From assembly GCA_039636795.1 (NCBI GenBank), contig CP143430.1, forward strand, positions 3,782,001 through 3,846,000: 64,000 nt of DNA. The letters are read 5' to 3'. The stretch comes from Micrococcaceae bacterium Sec5.1 (lineage in GTDB: Bacteria; Actinomycetota; Actinomycetes; Actinomycetales; Micrococcaceae). The translations under genes and the position numbers were made by a program. Below are positions 30,239 through 38,215 of this stretch, piece by piece. The first letter of the stretch is position 1. Each line of letters opens with the position of its first letter. The notes beneath the pieces were generated by a model that was not told the DNA's origin, ran no database searches, and saw only the letters and a program-made list of their open reading frames with translations.

Positions 30239-30265
30239 TCTAAAGTCAAAGTAAGTTGTTTTAGA
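30239..30265. promoter_or_regulatory. 27-bp imperfect palindrome upstream of flavoprotein gene (candidate operator)
   Basis: Begins TCTAAAGTCAA and ends TTGTTTTAGA; the arms are inverted copies of each other. The same 27-bp spacing and end sequences occur at 33577-33603, and a weaker copy lies at 33539-33565 next to the SufR-like regulator gene. It ends 26 bases before the flavoprotein ATG. Confidence 0.6.
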
Positions 30266-30291
30266 ATATGCCAACACAAAGGTGGGCTGAA

Positions 30292-31545
30292 ATGACACAC
30301 GAACGGATGGTCATCGCCGGCGGCGGGCTGGCCGGTGCAACCACAGCAAAAACCCTTCGCTCAGAAGGCTTTACTGGACCCATCACCCTCCTGGCATCCG
30401 AGGAACGGATCCCTTACCTTCGGCCACCTCTGTCCAAGGAGTTCCTTCTGGGCAAGGCCGACGAAGATAGCGTCCCGGTGATGCCGGCCGGCTGGTACGA
30501 AGAAAACGACGTCGAACTCCTGCTGGGCAACCCCGCAGTGGGCATCGATGCGCGAAACCGGACCGTAACCCTTCACGACGACCGAACCCTTGACTACGCC
30601 AAACTGCTGATAGCCACCGGAGCGCAACCGCGGCAGATTCCGCTGCCCGGCGCCGAGTTGGAGGGCGTGATGACTTTCAGGACCTTTGAGGACAGCCTGC
30701 GCCTGCAATCCCTGCTCAGGGACGGCGGCAAGCGTGTTGTCATGGTGGGTTCCGGATGGATCGGCATGGAGCTGGCCGCGGCTGCCCGCAGCTACGGCAA
30801 TGATGTGGTCCTGCTCGGTTTGGAAGAAATCCCCCTCAGTGCCGCCATCGGCCCCGAACTGGGCAACTACTTCCGGGCACTCCACGAAGAGAACGGCGTG
30901 AGCTTCAGGCTGCCTGCGAGCGCTGCTGCCATAGAGGGGAAGGACGGCCAGGCCTCCGCGGTGCGAACCAACACGGGCGAAGTCCTGCCCGCAGATATCG
31001 TCATCATTGCGGTTGGGGTAGTGCCTGACACATCGTTGGCTGAGACAGCAGGGCTACGCCTGGACAACGGAGTCCTGGTGGATTCCGCACTTCGCTCAAG
31101 CGCCCCGGACATCCTTGCAGCAGGTGACGTTGCGAACGCCCTGCATCCCTTCACCGGAGAGCATCATCGCAGTGAGCACTGGGCAAACGCACTTAACGGC
31201 GGCAAAGTGGCCGCCAAGACGATGCTGGGCCAAAATGCCGCCCTGGATGTTGTCCCCTATTTCTATACGGACCAGTTCACGCTCAGCATGGAATACTCGG
31301 GTTTCACCACTCTGACCTCCGGCGTAGAGCCTGTAATTCGCGGCTCGCTCGATGACGGCAGTTTCATCGCGTTCTGGATGCGCGATGGCCAGAAGGAGCA
31401 GGGCGAAGTGGTGGCCGGCATGAGCGTGAACATGCGCCGCGTGCAGAAGCCGATCAAGTCGCTGATTTCTGGCCGGGTGCCCGTAGACGTAACCCGCCTG
31501 ACAAATCCCGATGTTCCCCTTGAGGAGCTTTTGCCTGGCGACTGA
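30292..31545 (+). CDS. Ferredoxin-reductase-like FAD/NAD oxidoreductase
   Basis: A 417-residue flavoprotein of the rubredoxin/ferredoxin reductase class. The FAD-binding GGGLAG sits near residue 13, the NAD-binding VGSGWIGMELA near 155, the LIATGAQPR and DILAAGDVANA blocks are intact, and a C-terminal reductase domain follows (YFYTDQFTLSMEYSG). It would pass electrons from NAD(P)H to a small iron-sulfur partner, which is not encoded nearby. ATG 30292 is preferred to ATG 30268 because GGTGGG lies upstream. A palindrome shared with the DoxX-like/regulator promoter region precedes it, suggesting common redox control. Confidence 0.9.
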   Translation: MTHERMVIAGGGLAGATTAKTLRSEGFTGPITLLASEERIPYLRPPLSKEFLLGKADEDSVPVMPAGWYEENDVELLLGNPAVGIDARNRTVTLHDDRTLDYAKLLIATGAQPRQIPLPGAELEGVMTFRTFEDSLRLQSLLRDGGKRVVMVGSGWIGMELAAAARSYGNDVVLLGLEEIPLSAAIGPELGNYFRALHEENGVSFRLPASAAAIEGKDGQASAVRTNTGEVLPADIVIIAVGVVPDTSLAETAGLRLDNGVLVDSALRSSAPDILAAGDVANALHPFTGEHHRSEHWANALNGGKVAAKTMLGQNAALDVVPYFYTDQFTLSMEYSGFTTLTSGVEPVIRGSLDDGSFIAFWMRDGQKEQGEVVAGMSVNMRRVQKPIKSLISGRVPVDVTRLTNPDVPLEELLPGD

Positions 31546-31553
31546 TTTCCTGG

Positions 31554-32783
31554 CTAAAACTCCGTGGTGCCCCGTCGCGCTACCGTTGCCGCTGTCTGGA
31601 TGCTGGATTCATGACCGGCCATGCCTGCTTGGCGAGCCCGCGAACACGCCTCGGGAAGCGCCTTTAGCAGGGCATCGACGTCGGCATCTGTTGAGCTGTG
31701 CCCCAGGGTGAATCGTTGGGCACCACGGGCAGTATCTTCATCCAGCCCCATGGCCAGGAGGACGTGGGAGGGGCGGGGCACCCCTGCCGTACAGGCCGAA
31801 CCCGTAGATGACTCAACACCTGCGAGGTCCAGAAGGAACAGCAGAGAATCTCCCTCGCAACCGGGAAAAGTAAAGTGGGCGTTGCCGGGCAGCCGACCGT
31901 CCCCGGGTGCCCCACGGAGCACCGCGTCCGGCACGGCCTCCCGAACCCCGGCAATGAGACGGTCCCGCAGCCTGCTGATTCGCTCGGCCTCCGTGGCCAG
32001 ATTAGCCGTAGCGGCCTCCGCAGCCGCCGCGAAGGCGGCAATGGCCGGCGTATCCAATGTTCCCGAGCGCACATCGCGCTCCTGCCCGCCGCCGTGTTGA
32101 ACCGGAGTCAACTTGATCGCTCGCCCAAGGAACAACGCGCCGACTCCGACGGGTCCGCCTAGTTTATGCCCTGACACTGACATCGCGGCGAGCCCGGACG
32201 AGCGGAAGTCGACCGGAACGGAACCGAATGCCTGGACAGCATCCGAGTGCACGGGAATGCCGTATCGGCTGGCCAGTTCCACGATCTTTGCAACGGGCTG
32301 GATGGTGCCCACTTCGTTGTTGGCCCACATCACCGTGACAAGCGCAACGGAGTCGGGGTCGCGCTCCAGTTCGCGCTGCACGGCATCGAGCTGCACCGCA
32401 CCTTCTGCATCGACAGGCAGCCACACGGCTTCGGCCCCCTCATGACGCTCAAGCCACTCCACCGTGTCCATGACCGCATGATGTTCGACGGCGGAGCACA
32501 GGATTCGGGTCCGGCGTGGGTTTTCGTCATGGCGGGCCCAGAAAAGGCCCTTGACGGCCAGGTTGTCGGCCTCAGTCCCACCCGAGGTGAAAATTACCTC
32601 GGACGGGTGGGCGCCAGCGGCCGCCGCCAGCGTTTCGCGTGCATCTTCAACGGCGCGCCTTGCCCGACGCCCGGCTCCATGGAGGGAGGACGGGTTGCCG
32701 GTTCGCGCCAGCTCGCGCGTCATGACCGCAAGGGCTTGGGCCGACATGGGTGTGGTGGCGGCGTGATCGAGGTATACAGGCAC
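31554..32783 (-). CDS. Cysteine desulfurase (IscS/NifS family)
   Basis: PLP enzyme of 409 residues that releases sulfur from cysteine. It begins MPVYLDHAATTP; the PLP lysine is in SGHKLGGPVGVGAL and the active-site Cys in SSTGSACTAGVPRPSHVL. HAVMDTVEWLE and WANNEVGTIQP also fit. The N-terminal structure and residue spacing are IscS-like. The nearest sulfur user is mnmA. The C-terminal 25 residues (TAATVARRGTTEF end) are basic. It converges on the flavoprotein with an 8-base gap, so no terminator separates them. Confidence 0.95.
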   Translation of the reverse strand: MPVYLDHAATTPMSAQALAVMTRELARTGNPSSLHGAGRRARRAVEDARETLAAAAGAHPSEVIFTSGGTEADNLAVKGLFWARHDENPRRTRILCSAVEHHAVMDTVEWLERHEGAEAVWLPVDAEGAVQLDAVQRELERDPDSVALVTVMWANNEVGTIQPVAKIVELASRYGIPVHSDAVQAFGSVPVDFRSSGLAAMSVSGHKLGGPVGVGALFLGRAIKLTPVQHGGGQERDVRSGTLDTPAIAAFAAAAEAATANLATEAERISRLRDRLIAGVREAVPDAVLRGAPGDGRLPGNAHFTFPGCEGDSLLFLLDLAGVESSTGSACTAGVPRPSHVLLAMGLDEDTARGAQRFTLGHSSTDADVDALLKALPEACSRARQAGMAGHESSIQTAATVARRGTTEF

Positions 32784-32846
32784 GTTGTAATTCTACCGGC
32801 GGCGTAATTCCATCGACGGCGTCAGTGTCCAGTTTTGGGGTCAGGT

Positions 32847-33524
32847 CTAGCGACGCGGTTCCAGGCTGCTAATCCTGGCACAACAATGACCAGAACCAGG
32901 TTCCGGAAGGACGTTGTCAGCACTAAGACCGGATGCGGTGGCCGCACCCTTAAGGAATGCGCCATTCATGGCGCAGACCACCTCCTCATGATCCTGCGAA
33001 AGCCGATGGAAAGGGCAGTTAAGCAGGCGGTATCCTCCGGCGTCATCAGCGGTTGGCTCATAGCCAAGGTCCGCCAGGGCACCCAGGAAATCGCCGGGCC
33101 GGCCCGCTTCCTGGCCCTTGCGGTCGGCAACATCCATCAAAGCGTCCCGCACGGGCAGCTCGCCTTTGAGGGAACGCGTGATCGCTGTAGCCATCAGATC
33201 CCCAGCGAGATCGTACTGGCGCTCAGGGACTGAGGCCACAACCTCGTCCATGGCCGGGCGGTAGAGCTTGGCAGGCCGGCCGGAACCGGGCCCGGCTTTG
33301 TCGGAGGACTTTCTGAACTCCACTTGCAGGACGCCGTCCTTGACCAACCGATCCAAATGGAAGGAGGCCGTGCTTCGGGGAATACCGAGGGCACGGGCCG
33401 CTTCGTCCCGCCCTACGGCATCAGCAGAGCCGCGCACGTAGGCGAACAACACCCTCCGGTTGTCGTCGTCCAAAGAGGCGATCGCCGAAATCCTTTGGAG
33501 CCAAGAGTGGCGTGCAGTGGTCAT
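32847..33524 (-). CDS. SufR-like winged-helix regulator with Cys cluster
   Basis: A 225-residue DNA-binding protein. The N-terminal winged helix (about residues 15-75) carries ARALGIPRSTASFHLDRLVKDG. The C-terminal part has Cys170, His173, Cys184 and adjacent Cys214-Cys215 (NCPFH, VVCAMN, GHCCARI), the pattern by which SufR-type regulators bind an iron-sulfur cluster. ATG 33524 is the start. It lies divergently from the DoxX-like gene, with two candidate operators in the 91-base gap, so autoregulation is likely. Unlike classical sufR it is not beside a suf operon in this window. Redox or Fe-S sensing is inference from the cysteines. Confidence 0.85.
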   Translation of the reverse strand: MTTARHSWLQRISAIASLDDDNRRVLFAYVRGSADAVGRDEAARALGIPRSTASFHLDRLVKDGVLQVEFRKSSDKAGPGSGRPAKLYRPAMDEVVASVPERQYDLAGDLMATAITRSLKGELPVRDALMDVADRKGQEAGRPGDFLGALADLGYEPTADDAGGYRLLNCPFHRLSQDHEEVVCAMNGAFLKGAATASGLSADNVLPEPGSGHCCARISSLEPRR

Positions 33525-33538
33525 ACAGCCAGAATATC

Positions 33539-33565
33539 TCTAAAAACAAGATTCGTTGCTTAATC
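33539..33565. promoter_or_regulatory. Candidate operator beside SufR-like regulator
   Basis: Begins TCTAAAAACAAGAT and shares the first 14 bases, except one, with the site at 33577. The right arm is degenerate (TTGCTTAAT) but keeps the TTG at the same place as in the site at 30239. It lies 15 bases upstream of the regulator start. Confidence 0.5.
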
Positions 33566-33576
33566 TCAGAAGGAGA

Positions 33577-33603
33577 TCTAAAATCAAGATACCAATTTTT
33601 AGA
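33577..33603. promoter_or_regulatory. Candidate operator upstream of DoxX-like gene
   Basis: A 27-bp imperfect palindrome with left arm TCTAAAAT and right arm ATTTTTAGA. It has the same length and ends as the site at 30239-30265. It ends 12 bases before the DoxX-like ATG, overlapping the leader. Confidence 0.6.
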
Positions 33604-33615
33604 AAGGAATGCGTC

Positions 33616-34035
33616 ATGGAAGCCGCAACCACCCACATGAGCCCCAAGTCCAGCCGCAGCGACCTCCGGGACCCTTCCCGGCAGGCCTTTGTCCTCCTGA
33701 GGACGATCTTCACGATTGCCCCGATCATTTTCGGGCTCGACAAATTCACCAACCTCTTGGTGGACTGGACGGTCTACTTGGCGCCCGCAGCCACCGCCGT
33801 GGTACCTGTTTCAGCCCAGACCTTCATGTACGGCGTGGGGGTCATCGAAATTATCGCCGGCATCGTGGTCGCCCTGCGGCCGCGCTGGGGTTCCCTCGTT
33901 GTCGCTGCCTGGCTGCTCGGCATCATCGTCAACCTACTGGTGCTTGGCTCGTTCTTCGACGTCGCACTGAGGGACTTCGGCCTGCTGGTGGGAGCGCTCG
34001 CGTTGAACCGTCTTGCCACCGTGTTCAAGAAATAG
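33616..34035 (+). CDS. DoxX-like four-helix membrane protein
   Basis: A 139-residue membrane protein with four predicted segments (IFTIAPIIFGLDKFTNLL, FMYGVGVIEIIAGIVVAL, SLVVAAWLLGIIVNLLVLG, DFGLLVGALALNRLATVF). Size and spacing resemble DoxX/MauE-type quinone-linked or redox membrane proteins. ATG 33616 has AAAGGA upstream; the open frame begins at 33556. It is divergent from the SufR-like regulator and carries a shared palindrome in its leader, so regulation by that protein is likely. The actual activity is unknown. Confidence 0.8.
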   Translation: MEAATTHMSPKSSRSDLRDPSRQAFVLLRTIFTIAPIIFGLDKFTNLLVDWTVYLAPAATAVVPVSAQTFMYGVGVIEIIAGIVVALRPRWGSLVVAAWLLGIIVNLLVLGSFFDVALRDFGLLVGALALNRLATVFKK

Positions 34036-34056
34036 CAAAGCGTCAAAGAAACAAAC

Positions 34057-34773
34057 TCACCCTGGTGGGACCACGGCCAACCGGGACTGGACCTCAGCCC
34101 TGGCCTTGGCCAGGGTCCCACTATCCGGACATGCAACTGATACATACACAGAGGAAGCCGGGCTGCTGAAAAGTCTGGCGAGTACCAGGGCAGCGGTGCC
34201 GCCGGAAGCCGGAGCTGATTCCAAGGCCAACAATTCCACGTGGCGCTCCGGCTTGCCGGAATCCTGGCCCCAGCGCAATGAGGACGGCTTTAGCTTCTCC
34301 ACAGCGATGCCCGGATCCAAGTAGCGGAACAGTTCCTTCGTGGACGCGGCGTCATCGCCCGGCACCACCAATGGCCTCTGATTAACGCTGACCCGGACAA
34401 CCACCACGCACCCATCAGTCTTCGCGTACCGGGTTTCACCTTGCAAGCCGGAGTGCACAACGGACCATCCCTGCACCTCTTCAAGGCGGCTGGACACTAA
34501 TACCGGATCTCCAGGCGCCAATGTTCCTCCCGCACTCAAAGGCAGGTCCTTCGCGGCGAGAGCCTCAGCATCATGTCCGGGCGTGATGGTTGGGGTGGAC
34601 AGCGTCGACTCGGAAGGTGAAGGCTTCGGTGCTGCGGGATCAGGCACGTTCACACTACATCCGCCAAGCAGGGCACCCAAAACAGCCGGCACACCCAAAA
34701 CAGCAATGGCAGCCCAACCAGGCCTGGCGCCCGCCATCGCGGGGGCCTGACTTCGCGCAACCCTCCGTACCAT
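34057..34773 (-). CDS. Lipoprotein of unknown function
   Basis: A 238-residue protein with a basic N-terminus, hydrophobic core and lipobox LGGC (Cys39), followed by a Pro/Ser-rich linker. The mature part has strand-rich stretches (VVHSGLQGETRY, CVVVVRVSVNQRPLVV, ERHVELLALES) and conserved Cys in DGCVVVV and VACPDSG that could form a disulfide. No family was recognised. ATG 34773 is chosen for GAGAGG upstream; the frame opens at 34830. It is convergent with the DoxX-like gene (21-base gap). Confidence 0.75.
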   Translation of the reverse strand: MVRRVARSQAPAMAGARPGWAAIAVLGVPAVLGALLGGCSVNVPDPAAPKPSPSESTLSTPTITPGHDAEALAAKDLPLSAGGTLAPGDPVLVSSRLEEVQGWSVVHSGLQGETRYAKTDGCVVVVRVSVNQRPLVVPGDDAASTKELFRYLDPGIAVEKLKPSSLRWGQDSGKPERHVELLALESAPASGGTAALVLARLFSSPASSVYVSVACPDSGTLAKARAEVQSRLAVVPPG

Positions 34774-34860
34774 CGGCGATCCTCTCTTTTGGCGGCGAGT
34801 CTTTTTGCTGGGAACCATTTCTGCCGCCATCGAGTCTAACTGCCTGCAGCAGCGATTCAG

Positions 34861-35787
34861 CTAGGCAAGGACGCGGAGACCACGGGGTACAACCTCGACC
34901 ACCACAGGCAAACTGCCCACGCGCTCGCCGTCGGCGTAGGCCACTACACCTTCTGCCTCCAGGCGCACTTTCCGTACCCGGCGGATCTCCACGGCCGGAT
35001 GGCCAAGGTGTTTGCCCGTGAAGACCTTGGGAAACACTGCCAGGAAACGCAGCCGCGACAATGGCTTGACCACAAACAAATCCAGCCACCCGTCGTCGGG
35101 CAAAGCATCGGGCGTAATCCTCATCCCGCCTCCGATCGATTGGCCGTTCGCCGCAGAAATCAGCAACGCCGGTTGGCGCCACTGCTCGCCGTCGGCAGTC
35201 ACCGTGTATTCGATACGCCGGAACGAACCGAGTTCACGGAGCATCGCCAGGTTGTAGCGGCTCTTTCCCCGGGGCCAACGCCACGAGTTCGCCCTTTCGT
35301 TGACAGCAGCATCAAATCCGGCCGACAGGACCCCCGCAAAATAGGTGCTTCGCCCGCTGGCGGTGACGCGTCCGGCGTCGATCTTCCGCCCGCCCGCAGC
35401 CATTGACTCCAGCAAGCGATTACAGGCGGCATTCGTGTCCGTGAGTGGCAGGCCCAGCAGCCTGGCAACATCGTTGCCAGTTCCAGCAGGAACAATTCCC
35501 AGCGGCACATCCAATCCGGCGAGCGCGTTGACGCCCAAATGGACCATGCCGTCCCCGCCCACCACAACCAGCGCACTGATGCCTGAAGTCAGGGCCTCAT
35601 CAACCAGGGTCCGCAGGTCGTCATAGCTTCCCGCTTCCAGCACGACGACGTCACAACCCCGGGCGCGAAGGCAGGCCGCGGCTTCGTCCCCGGCAAGGCC
35701 GTGACGGCCGAACGATGCTGTTGGATTGATGGCAAGGGCGACCTTGGGCGCCGAATGCGTGGGATTCTTGGGCGCCGGAGGATTCAC
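34861..35787 (-). CDS. Diacylglycerol/lipid kinase family protein
   Basis: A 308-residue DAGK-catalytic-domain protein. It has ALAINPTASFGRHGLAG at the N-terminus, the nucleotide-binding VVVGGDGMVHLGVNALAG and the PAGTGNDVARLLG block, then AGVLSAGFDAAVNERAN and a C-terminal beta domain with PDDGWLDLFVVKPLSR. It probably phosphorylates diacylglycerol or a related lipid at the membrane surface. The start is GTG at 35787, without a strong ribosome site. The upstream neighbour (J-domain gene) is divergent. Confidence 0.92.
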   Translation of the reverse strand: MNPPAPKNPTHSAPKVALAINPTASFGRHGLAGDEAAACLRARGCDVVVLEAGSYDDLRTLVDEALTSGISALVVVGGDGMVHLGVNALAGLDVPLGIVPAGTGNDVARLLGLPLTDTNAACNRLLESMAAGGRKIDAGRVTASGRSTYFAGVLSAGFDAAVNERANSWRWPRGKSRYNLAMLRELGSFRRIEYTVTADGEQWRQPALLISAANGQSIGGGMRITPDALPDDGWLDLFVVKPLSRLRFLAVFPKVFTGKHLGHPAVEIRRVRKVRLEAEGVVAYADGERVGSLPVVVEVVPRGLRVLA

Positions 35788-35909
35788 CTGCTGAATTATG
35801 CCAGCCGGGAACCACGGAGCCCGCTGCCGACGTTCTCATAGTGGCTGGATAAACTGGCCATACCGCCCCGCCCCTGGAGCGGACCACCATCCTAGAGAAG
35901 GGCCTGTGC

Positions 35910-36854
35910 TTGGCCGAGGGCAGTAGTTCCCACTATCAGGTTCTTCGCGTGTCCGTCACTGCGACGGACAAGGAGATCAAGGTGGCATATCGGAAGGCCG
36001 CCCGGAAGGCCCACCCCGATCACGGCGGCGAAGCCGAAATGTTCCGCCGTGTAACGCTCGCTTATGAGACCCTGATTGATCCGAAGCGTCGGGCCGAGTA
36101 TGACCGGAGGTATGCCAGCGGCGCCTCCGTCCGCTCCCAACCACGTCCGGGCGACTACACAGGCGCGGCCGCGCCGGGTGCGGCGACCAGTACGGGGGTC
36201 AGACGTCCGCAGGCCCCGCGCAACACGGCTGGCGATCCGCCCGTTTACGTTCCGGCCTTTGATGACCCTCTTGAGGTTCCCCTCATTTCGATGGCAGAAG
36301 CTGCCCAGCAGGTCCATGGCTTGCCGCGAAAGCGCGGCATTTTTGGAGCCGAAGCCCGCATCCAGCGCGAGATGCGTACGGTTCAGCTCATCAGCAGGCA
36401 GGTCCTGCCTGCCATCCCCGCCGCAAGGCTCATCAACGGGCTCCGATCGCCCTCTGACAACAACCACATCGACCACGCAGTGCTTTCCGGCTACCGGCTG
36501 GCATTGGTTGGTTCCATGCTGTTGCCCAGGGGCGCCTACGCGTGGGACGGCAATTCGTTGCGCCACGGCGGCCGGTCCGTAGCCCCGCCGCAGCTCGCCC
36601 ACATCGTCCGCCACATGCAGGACATCTTCCCCGAGTTGAACGTCACCGGCTGGGTGGTCCTGCACAGTCCTGACGGCAACCTGCACGAACCAGTCATTGA
36701 TCACTACGGCAAAGGGCAGTCCAGCCATAACGCGGTTGAGGTGGTCAACGGCGCAGGATTGGTCCGCGGGTTGAAACAGTTCCTCGGTTCAGGACCAGCA
36801 CCCAACACCGTGGTGGTTCCAGTTCTTGCCCGCTTGCTCCGCGGCATGCACTGA
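35910..36854 (+). CDS. J-domain protein with C-terminal NERD-like domain
   Basis: A 314-residue protein. Residues 7-67 form a J-domain with HYQVLRVSVTATDKEIKVAYRKA and the HPD motif at 35-37 that stimulates DnaK ATPase. A Pro/Ala-rich linker follows to about residue 105. The C-terminal part (AEARIQREMRTVQLISRQVLP, then NHIDHAVLSGYRLALVGSMLL) resembles the NERD nuclease-related fold, where a conserved Asp sits in the IDH motif. No zinc centre or C-terminal DnaJ substrate domain is present. The start is TTG at 35910 with AGAAGGG upstream. It stands alone, without dnaK or grpE. Confidence 0.8.
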   Translation: MAEGSSSHYQVLRVSVTATDKEIKVAYRKAARKAHPDHGGEAEMFRRVTLAYETLIDPKRRAEYDRRYASGASVRSQPRPGDYTGAAAPGAATSTGVRRPQAPRNTAGDPPVYVPAFDDPLEVPLISMAEAAQQVHGLPRKRGIFGAEARIQREMRTVQLISRQVLPAIPAARLINGLRSPSDNNHIDHAVLSGYRLALVGSMLLPRGAYAWDGNSLRHGGRSVAPPQLAHIVRHMQDIFPELNVTGWVVLHSPDGNLHEPVIDHYGKGQSSHNAVEVVNGAGLVRGLKQFLGSGPAPNTVVVPVLARLLRGMH

Positions 36855-36915
36855 GATCGGCTTTCTCCGGGACTGGTTGAGGGCGATGGTTGATTCAGTA
36901 TGAAGCCAGTGCGAT

Positions 36916-36950
36916 GGGACTGGCTGGGACGGGACTGGCTAGGATGGGAC
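36916..36950. repeat. 15-bp tandem repeat ahead of trmL
   Basis: Units GGGACTGGCTGGGAC and GGGACTGGCTAGGAT plus a partial third GGGAC. The core CTGGCT resembles the repeats at 1035 and 48919. The array ends one base before the GTG start and contains the only possible ribosome site of trmL. Confidence 0.8.
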
Positions 36951-36951
36951 G

Positions 36952-37419
36952 GTGTTCCGCATCCTCTTCCACACTCCAGAAATCCCGGGCAATACGGGCA
37001 ACGCCATCCGTTTGGCCGCCATCACCGGCGCCGAACTCCATCTGGTGGAGCCTCTGGGCTTTGACTTTTCCGATGCCAAGCTGCGCCGGGCGGGCCTGGA
37101 CTACCATGATCTCGCCGTCGTTACGGTACATAAGGACATCAACGCGGCTTGGGCTGCCCTGCAGCCTGAGCGAGTGTTTGCGTTTACGTCCGACGGCGAA
37201 ACGTCCTACACGGATATCAACTACCGTGAGGGTGACGTCCTGATGTTCGGCCCTGAATCTGTGGGCCTCCCGGATTGGCTGAAGAAGGATTCGCACGTCA
37301 CTGCCCGGGTGCGGCTCCCGATGCGACCTTCCCTGCGTTCACTGAACCTGGCAAACGCCGCGTCCATTGCGGTTTTCGAGGCGTGGCGCCAGAACGGATT
37401 TGCCGGCGCCAAGGTCTAG
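36952..37419 (+). CDS. trmL: tRNA (cytidine(34)-2'-O)-methyltransferase TrmL
   Basis: A 155-residue SPOUT methyltransferase that methylates the wobble ribose of Leu tRNAs. It has the knotted-fold signatures FHTPEIPGNTGNAIRLAAI, FGPESVGLPDWL and RSLNLANAASIAVFEAWRQ. The start is GTG at 36952 and the upstream tandem repeat (GGATGGGAC) serves as the leader. Length and motifs match the family well. It is the only gene in its transcript as far as seen; the sigma factor gene follows after about 190 bases. Confidence 0.95.
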   Translation: MFRILFHTPEIPGNTGNAIRLAAITGAELHLVEPLGFDFSDAKLRRAGLDYHDLAVVTVHKDINAAWAALQPERVFAFTSDGETSYTDINYREGDVLMFGPESVGLPDWLKKDSHVTARVRLPMRPSLRSLNLANAASIAVFEAWRQNGFAGAKV

Positions 37420-37608
37420 CCCATCCGCGGCGCCCGCGGCTGCGAATACCCTGTGCAGGATCAATTCCTGCCTTTGATATTCGATGAGGGAGCTGATGTG
37501 AGCGCACTGGAGGCCCTGGTGGTGGCGGCAACCCGCTGCGCCGCTGTGCGCACAACGCCGAGCCCTCGTGCTGCTGGTTTCAAACCGCACGACTTATGCT
37601 GGACAGTG

Positions 37609-38214
37609 ATGGACATCCCCAACAGCCCCGGTCCCCCGGTCGTCGAGACTTCGGCCACGGCGACAGATCTGAACCAGCAGCTTACGGGCCTGCTTGAATT
37701 GATTGCTGCGGGCGATCAGGACGCTTTCGCTGAGTTTTATCGGCTAACCTCCAGACGAGTCTTTGGCATGGCCAGGCGCGTCCTGATTGACTCCGAGCTG
37801 AGCGAAGACGCCACCCAGGAAGTCTTCGTCCAGGTCTGGCAGGGCGCCGCCAGGTTCGATCGCGCATCCGGCAGCCCCATGGCCTGGCTGATGACCATCG
37901 CGCATCGCCGTGCCATTGACCGCGTTCGTGCCGTGCAGGCAGCCACAGACCGCGAAGCCCGATACGGCGCAGCGAGCCAGGACCTTGATCGCGACGTCGT
38001 ATCCGAGGAAGCCGAGACGAACTTTGAGGCCGAGGCCGTCAGCCGGTGCCTTGGCACCTTGACGGACACACAGCGGGAATCGGTCCGCCTGGCCTATTAC
38101 GGTGGGCTCACTTACAGGGAAGTTGCGGAGCATCTTGGTGCCGCGGTCCCTACCATCAAGTCCCGCATTCGCGATGGACTCCTGCGCTTGAAGACCTGCT
38201 TGGGGGTGGGCTGA
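37609..38214 (+). CDS. sigK: ECF sigma factor, SigK type
   Basis: A 201-residue group 4 sigma factor. Region 2 (AGDQDAFAEFYRLTSRRVFG, SEDATQEVFVQVWQG, AHRRAIDRVRAVQAATD) and region 4 (LTDTQRESVRLAYYGGLTY, HLGAAVPTIKSRIRDGLLRLK) are complete. ATG 37609 is used; the frame extends upstream to 37453, but that part has no sigma features. It is followed one base later by an RskA-type anti-sigma gene, the usual sigK-rskA pair that answers envelope or oxidative cues in actinobacteria. Confidence 0.93.
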   Translation: MDIPNSPGPPVVETSATATDLNQQLTGLLELIAAGDQDAFAEFYRLTSRRVFGMARRVLIDSELSEDATQEVFVQVWQGAARFDRASGSPMAWLMTIAHRRAIDRVRAVQAATDREARYGAASQDLDRDVVSEEAETNFEAEAVSRCLGTLTDTQRESVRLAYYGGLTYREVAEHLGAAVPTIKSRIRDGLLRLKTCLGVG

Positions 38215-38215
38215 A

